8,457 bases of DNA from Defluviitaleaceae bacterium (GTDB taxonomy: Bacteria > Bacillota > Clostridia > Lachnospirales > WRAX01): the NCBI GenBank assembly GCA_009781815.1, contig WQVB01000043.1, positions 1 to 8,457 of the forward strand, given 5' to 3'. The translations under genes and the position numbers were made by a program. Each line of letters opens with the position of its first letter. Positions within the stretch are counted from its first letter, which is position 1. The notes beneath the pieces are model-generated. The model saw only the letters and a list, made by a program, of their open reading frames with translations. It did no database searches and was not told where the DNA came from. Shown piece after piece: positions 5,732 through 8,457 of the stretch.

Positions 5732-5864
5732 TAGGATTTCTGCCCCGAGTGGGGTGGGGTTGGCATTGCACTATTCCCCAGCATAACACGTGGCCTGTGC
5801 TCTGCCTGCTGTCGCAGACAGAAGGCTAAGAGGTGGGAGCGAGGGGCAGAAATCTCGAGCCATA
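5732..5864. repeat. Palindromic interspersed repeat, family 1, copy D (long variant)
   Basis: A perfect 12-bp inverted repeat: GATTTCTGCCCC at 5735-5746 and its complement at 5843-5854. Span is 120 bp against 84-86 bp in the other copies. The extra roughly 36 bp lies about 5791-5830 and folds on itself (CTGTC/GACAG around GCA at 5809-5821). The first half is nearly identical to copy C. The right flank TCGAGCCAT is shared with C and ends a few bases before the stop codon of the 5872-7875 gene. Confidence 0.8.
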
Positions 5865-5871
5865 TCTAAGT

Positions 5872-7875
5872 CTATATCCCCAACTCTTTTGAAGATAGTT
5901 GAGACATGGCTATTTGCTTATAAACATCACAATTTTGAAGCAATTCTTCATGAGTGCCTTTGCCTACCACTCGCCCTTCATCTAGCACGATTATTTGGTT
6001 GGCGTTTTTAATTGTGTTAATACGCTGTGCCACCACAATGAGGGTGGCATCTTTTATTTCTTTTTGGATGGCGGCTCGCAACTCAGCATCAGTTTTATAA
6101 TCAAGTGCCGAGAAAGAATCATCAAATATGTAGATTTTAGGGTTTTTGGCGATGGTGCGGGCAATAGACAAGCGTTGACGCTGCCCCCCACTTACATTTG
6201 TGCCGCCTTGGGCAATTTCTTCTTTAAAGCCCTTTGGCTTCTCGTTTATAAACTCTAACCCTTGGGCTATCTCTGCCGCCTTTTTCATAGCTGCATCATC
6301 TATATCATCCCCAGCATATTTTATATTGCTTTCAATTGTACCCGAAAACAGTAAGGCCTTTTGCGGCACATAGCCTACAATCTCTCTAAGCTCTTCTTGC
6401 TTTGCGTCTCGCACATTTACACCATTTATGAGGACTTGACCTGCAGTTGAATCATAAAAACGAGGTATAAGGTTAACAAGGGCTGTTTTGCCAGCACCTG
6501 TAGAGCCTACAATGGCCGTCATCTCCCCCGTTTTGGCGGTGAAGGATATGTCGGTCAAAGCATTGCCGCTAGCCCCAGCAAATTTAAAATCAACATTTTT
6601 AAACTCTACCGTGCCAGCATCTTTAGGGATGGCTTGCGGGTCTTTAGGGTCTTGCACGGTTTCATCGGTGTTTATAATCTCCATTATGCGGTTGGCTGCA
6701 ACTGTAGCTCTTGGCAACATCATTATAACCATAGCAAGCATCAGAAAGGACCACACAATAAACATGGTATAGCCGATAAAGGCCATCATATCACCTACGG
6801 CAAGGCCGCCACCTTGGATAGAGCCTGCACCTATCCACACAATCAAAATATTTGTAAAGCCCATTATGAGGGTTATAACAGGCATTTGAGCAGCTCCTAA
6901 CCTTGCTAAAAACAAGGCTGTTTTTTGTAATTTGGAGTTAACCCCATCAAAACGCTCAGCCTCGTGGTTTTGGGTGTTAAAAGCCCGTATAACCATTATG
7001 CCCGTCAATCCCTCACGGGTTACTAGATTAACTTTATCTATCAGCCCTTGCATTATTTTAAACTTGGGGGTGGATATAATAATAAAAAGCAAAATAAAAG
7101 TAACAATAGAGCCAACCGCAAGGGCTATAACCCACGCCATAGAGGCATCTGTACCCAGCACCATCAAAATACCACCGATGGCCATAATAGGCGAAAACAC
7201 CACAATACGCACAGCAATAGCCATAAGTTGTTGTATCTGTTGCACATCATTTGTAGAGCGGGTGATGAGAGATGCGGTTGAAAAGCGACTATAAGAGGCG
7301 TTGTTAAACTTTGTAACCTTCTCAAATATAGCGTTGCGTATGTTGCGAGCAAGGCCAGTAGCAATGCGAGAAGACATAAAGCCTTGAGCAATGGCCGTAG
7401 CCACGGAGATAAAAACCAAAGTTATCATTAGCGTGCCTGTAGACCAAACATAATCCATCTGCATGGCGTCTACATCTATGCCAAGGCGGGTATACTCCCC
7501 CCTGATAAAGCGTATGGCAAGCATTTGGGTGGTTGCAGGGTCAAAATAGGGGCTGCCATATTCAAAAGTGGCAATAATATTAGTTATAGCCTGTGAAAGC
7601 TCATCAGAAATATAAATGTAGGACCAGCCTAAAAACTCTTCATAGAGATGGTCAGGCAGAGCAAGGGCAATATCACCCCAGGTGGCGGCAGAAAGTTGTG
7701 TAGGCACGGTATAGTCTATGCCCCATTGTGCTATGCCTACATCAACAATGTCTGACATTAGGTTAGGCAAAGACAGCTCTAAAGTAGCCCTTGCTACAAG
7801 CAAAACAAAGGCAACGAGAAATAAAGGCAAAAAGGGCTTGCCGAAATATTTTAAAAGTTTTAACAAGATAATCAT
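5872..7875 (-). CDS. Heterodimeric ABC exporter, degenerate subunit (permease-ATPase fusion)
   Basis: A 667-residue half-transporter and the partner of the subunit at 3553-5421. The transmembrane region spans about 14-395 and the ATPase domain about 421-660. Walker A is GSTGAGKT 457-464, Q-loop Gln505 and signature VSGGQ 561-565 (consensus). Walker B IYIFDD 581-586 has Asp586 where the catalytic Glu normally stands, and the switch His is Gln617 (VAQRI). This is the TM287-type degenerate subunit: its intact signature should complete the active site with Glu546 of the partner. A long, mostly polar insert (about 50-140) after the first helix makes it longer than the usual 570-600 residues. Start choice is uncertain: AAGGA abuts ATG 7875 with no spacer, while the in-frame TTG at 7866 (codon 4) has a 9-nt spacer and yields MLKLLKY, a typical start for this family. 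It is transcribed from the divergent promoter near 7978-8006. Confidence 0.93.
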   Translation of the reverse strand: MIILLKLLKYFGKPFLPLFLVAFVLLVARATLELSLPNLMSDIVDVGIAQWGIDYTVPTQLSAATWGDIALALPDHLYEEFLGWSYIYISDELSQAITNIIATFEYGSPYFDPATTQMLAIRFIRGEYTRLGIDVDAMQMDYVWSTGTLMITLVFISVATAIAQGFMSSRIATGLARNIRNAIFEKVTKFNNASYSRFSTASLITRSTNDVQQIQQLMAIAVRIVVFSPIMAIGGILMVLGTDASMAWVIALAVGSIVTFILLFIIISTPKFKIMQGLIDKVNLVTREGLTGIMVIRAFNTQNHEAERFDGVNSKLQKTALFLARLGAAQMPVITLIMGFTNILIVWIGAGSIQGGGLAVGDMMAFIGYTMFIVWSFLMLAMVIMMLPRATVAANRIMEIINTDETVQDPKDPQAIPKDAGTVEFKNVDFKFAGASGNALTDISFTAKTGEMTAIVGSTGAGKTALVNLIPRFYDSTAGQVLINGVNVRDAKQEELREIVGYVPQKALLFSGTIESNIKYAGDDIDDAAMKKAAEIAQGLEFINEKPKGFKEEIAQGGTNVSGGQRQRLSIARTIAKNPKIYIFDDSFSALDYKTDAELRAAIQKEIKDATLIVVAQRINTIKNANQIIVLDEGRVVGKGTHEELLQNCDVYKQIAMSQLSSKELGI

Positions 7876-7895
7876 TCCTTATGTAGTATTCTACC

Positions 7896-7924
7896 CATCA
7901 CCCCGTGTTTGGTGCGGGATGATG
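7896..7924. repeat. Degenerate single copy of the family 3 end motif (hairpin)
   Basis: CATCACCCCG (7896-7905) and CGGGATGATG (7915-7924) form a 10-bp stem with one C/A mismatch and a 9-nt loop. It aligns with the left end of the element at 1801 (TCATCCCGTGCTTGACACGGGAT). It lies in the leader of the degenerate ABC subunit gene, about 20 nt upstream of its start, and could affect its translation. Confidence 0.5.
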
Positions 7925-7977
7925 ACAAGAGGAGCCTTATGATGGCGATCGAAGAAGACATTTGAAATCTAATATCT

Positions 7978-8006
7978 ATTGTACCAACAAAAAGCCATAA
8001 TTGCAA
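7978..8006 (-). promoter_or_regulatory. Promoter of the ABC exporter gene (minus strand)
   Basis: On the minus strand TTGCAA (8001-8006) is followed by exactly 17 bp and then TACAAT (7978-7983), preceded by TGG, an extended -10. Transcription would start near 7971, giving a leader of about 95 nt before ATG 7875. The -35 box is palindromic and is also used by the opposing promoter. Confidence 0.65.
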
Positions 8007-8029
8007 TATGTTTTTTTATCTGATATAAT
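8001..8029 (+). promoter_or_regulatory. Promoter of the M18 aminopeptidase gene (plus strand)
   Basis: TTGCAA (8001-8006), a 17-bp spacer and TATAAT (8024-8029) with the extended -10 dinucleotide TG at 8021-8022. This is close to an ideal housekeeping promoter. Transcription would start near 8036, giving a leader of about 97 nt. The -35 hexamer is the same six bases used by the divergent promoter. Confidence 0.75.
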
Positions 8030-8132
8030 AGTCGGTAGAATTAAATGATGAAATTGATAAATTTTTGATTTGTCTTCCCGCACTTAATATGGAAACTCAC
8101 TATGACGATGGAGATATTTAGAAGGAGGAAAT

Positions 8133-8457
8133 ATGATGAAAGAAAACGCACAAAAACTACTAGATTTTATTTATGCAAGCCCAACGGCATATCAAGCTAC
8201 GCAAAACTCTAAAAAAGAGCTTTTAGAGGCTGGCTTTGTGGAGCTTTTTGAAAAAGACAACTGGAGCCTTGAAAAAGGCAAAAAATATTTTGTTGCAAAA
8301 AACAACTCTTCTTTTGCGGCTTTTGTAGTGGGGGAGGATTGCTGCAACCCTAGCGTTAGAGCTGTTGCAGCCCACACCGACTCACCCGCTTTTGTTATCA
8401 AGCCCAACCCAGAGATGCTTACAAACGGGCATTTAAAGCTTAACACATCCCCCTATG
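8133..8457 (+). CDS. apeB: M18-family aspartyl aminopeptidase, N-terminal part (3' end outside window)
   Basis: The first 108 residues of an M18 metallo-aminopeptidase, a cytosolic di-zinc enzyme that removes N-terminal acidic or neutral residues from peptides and forms large dodecameric shells in known members. Diagnostic stretches: LLDFIYASPTAYQAT (residues 9-23), GFVELFE (34-40), WSLEKGKKYFVAKNNSSFAAFVVG (44-67), then AVAAHTDSPAFVIKPNPE (77-94), where His81 is a metal ligand and Asp83 belongs to the active site, and LKLNTSPY (101-108), where the family runs into its Y.gg motif. The frame is open to the window end. Two adjacent ATG codons (8133, 8136) are possible. AAGGAGG (8122-8128) is 4 nt from the first and 7 nt from the second, so the second is spaced slightly better. 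It is driven by the strong promoter at 8001-8029 and divergent from the ABC exporter. Confidence 0.93.
   Translation, partial: MMKENAQKLLDFIYASPTAYQATQNSKKELLEAGFVELFEKDNWSLEKGKKYFVAKNNSSFAAFVVGEDCCNPSVRAVAAHTDSPAFVIKPNPEMLTNGHLKLNTSPY

Noticed and set aside
1018..5864. CRISPR array
   Set aside because: The repeats are palindromic, of several families, irregularly spaced by whole genes, and no cas gene is present.
6932..7294. Plus-strand frame of 120 codons
   Set aside because: It is antisense to the transmembrane region of the degenerate ABC subunit and has no motif or ribosome site.
7876..8132. Riboswitch in either divergent leader
   Set aside because: The leaders are under 100 nt. I see only a degenerate repeat hairpin on one side and no recognisable aptamer core on the other.

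Overview
The window reads as chromosomal DNA of a low-to-medium GC Gram-positive bacterium, most likely a clostridial Firmicute. I infer this from the strong AAGGAGG-type ribosome sites, the PrsW-type protease, the heterodimeric ABC exporter and the carboxynorspermidine decarboxylase. The sequence does not fix a genus. All ordinary genes belong to known families. The unusual material lies between them: at least three families of palindromic interspersed repeats fill the intergenic gaps, and a divergent promoter pair shares a single -35 box.

Layout. Positions 1-290 (+) hold the C-terminal part of a rhomboid serine protease, followed 39 nt later by a complete PrsW-type glutamic intramembrane protease (330-1013, +). 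A hairpin in that gap looks like a terminator and also buries the PrsW ribosome site. After a long-armed palindromic repeat comes a PhnB-like VOC protein (1215-1619, +) with its own extended -10 promoter. A 657-bp gap (1620-2276) then holds a probable minus-strand gene remnant, a 126-bp inverted-repeat element, a minus-strand terminator and two further repeat elements. The minus strand carries nspC (2277-3410), preceded by a structured leader, and the two halves of a heterodimeric ABC exporter: the canonical subunit at 3553-5421 and the degenerate subunit at 5872-7875. The exporter halves are separated by 450 bp containing three repeat elements. A divergent promoter region (7876-8132) leads to the first 108 codons of an M18 aminopeptidase (8133 to the window end, +).

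How the genes fit together. The rhomboid and PrsW proteins are two mechanistically different intramembrane proteases in tandem, which suggests a membrane-proteolysis or stress-signalling unit, although no anti-sigma factor is visible. The ABC subunits have complementary degenerate motifs, as expected for one heterodimeric exporter with a single fully competent ATPase site. NspC performs the last step of (carboxy)norspermidine or spermidine synthesis, but its usual dehydrogenase partner is not in the window. The exporter and the aminopeptidase are transcribed away from each other from promoters that appear mutually exclusive because they overlap at a palindromic TTGCAA.

The best candidates for something undescribed are the repeat family with matched, co-varying arms (four copies here), the second repeat family whose arms are themselves co-varying hairpins (two copies), and the shared -35 promoter pair.
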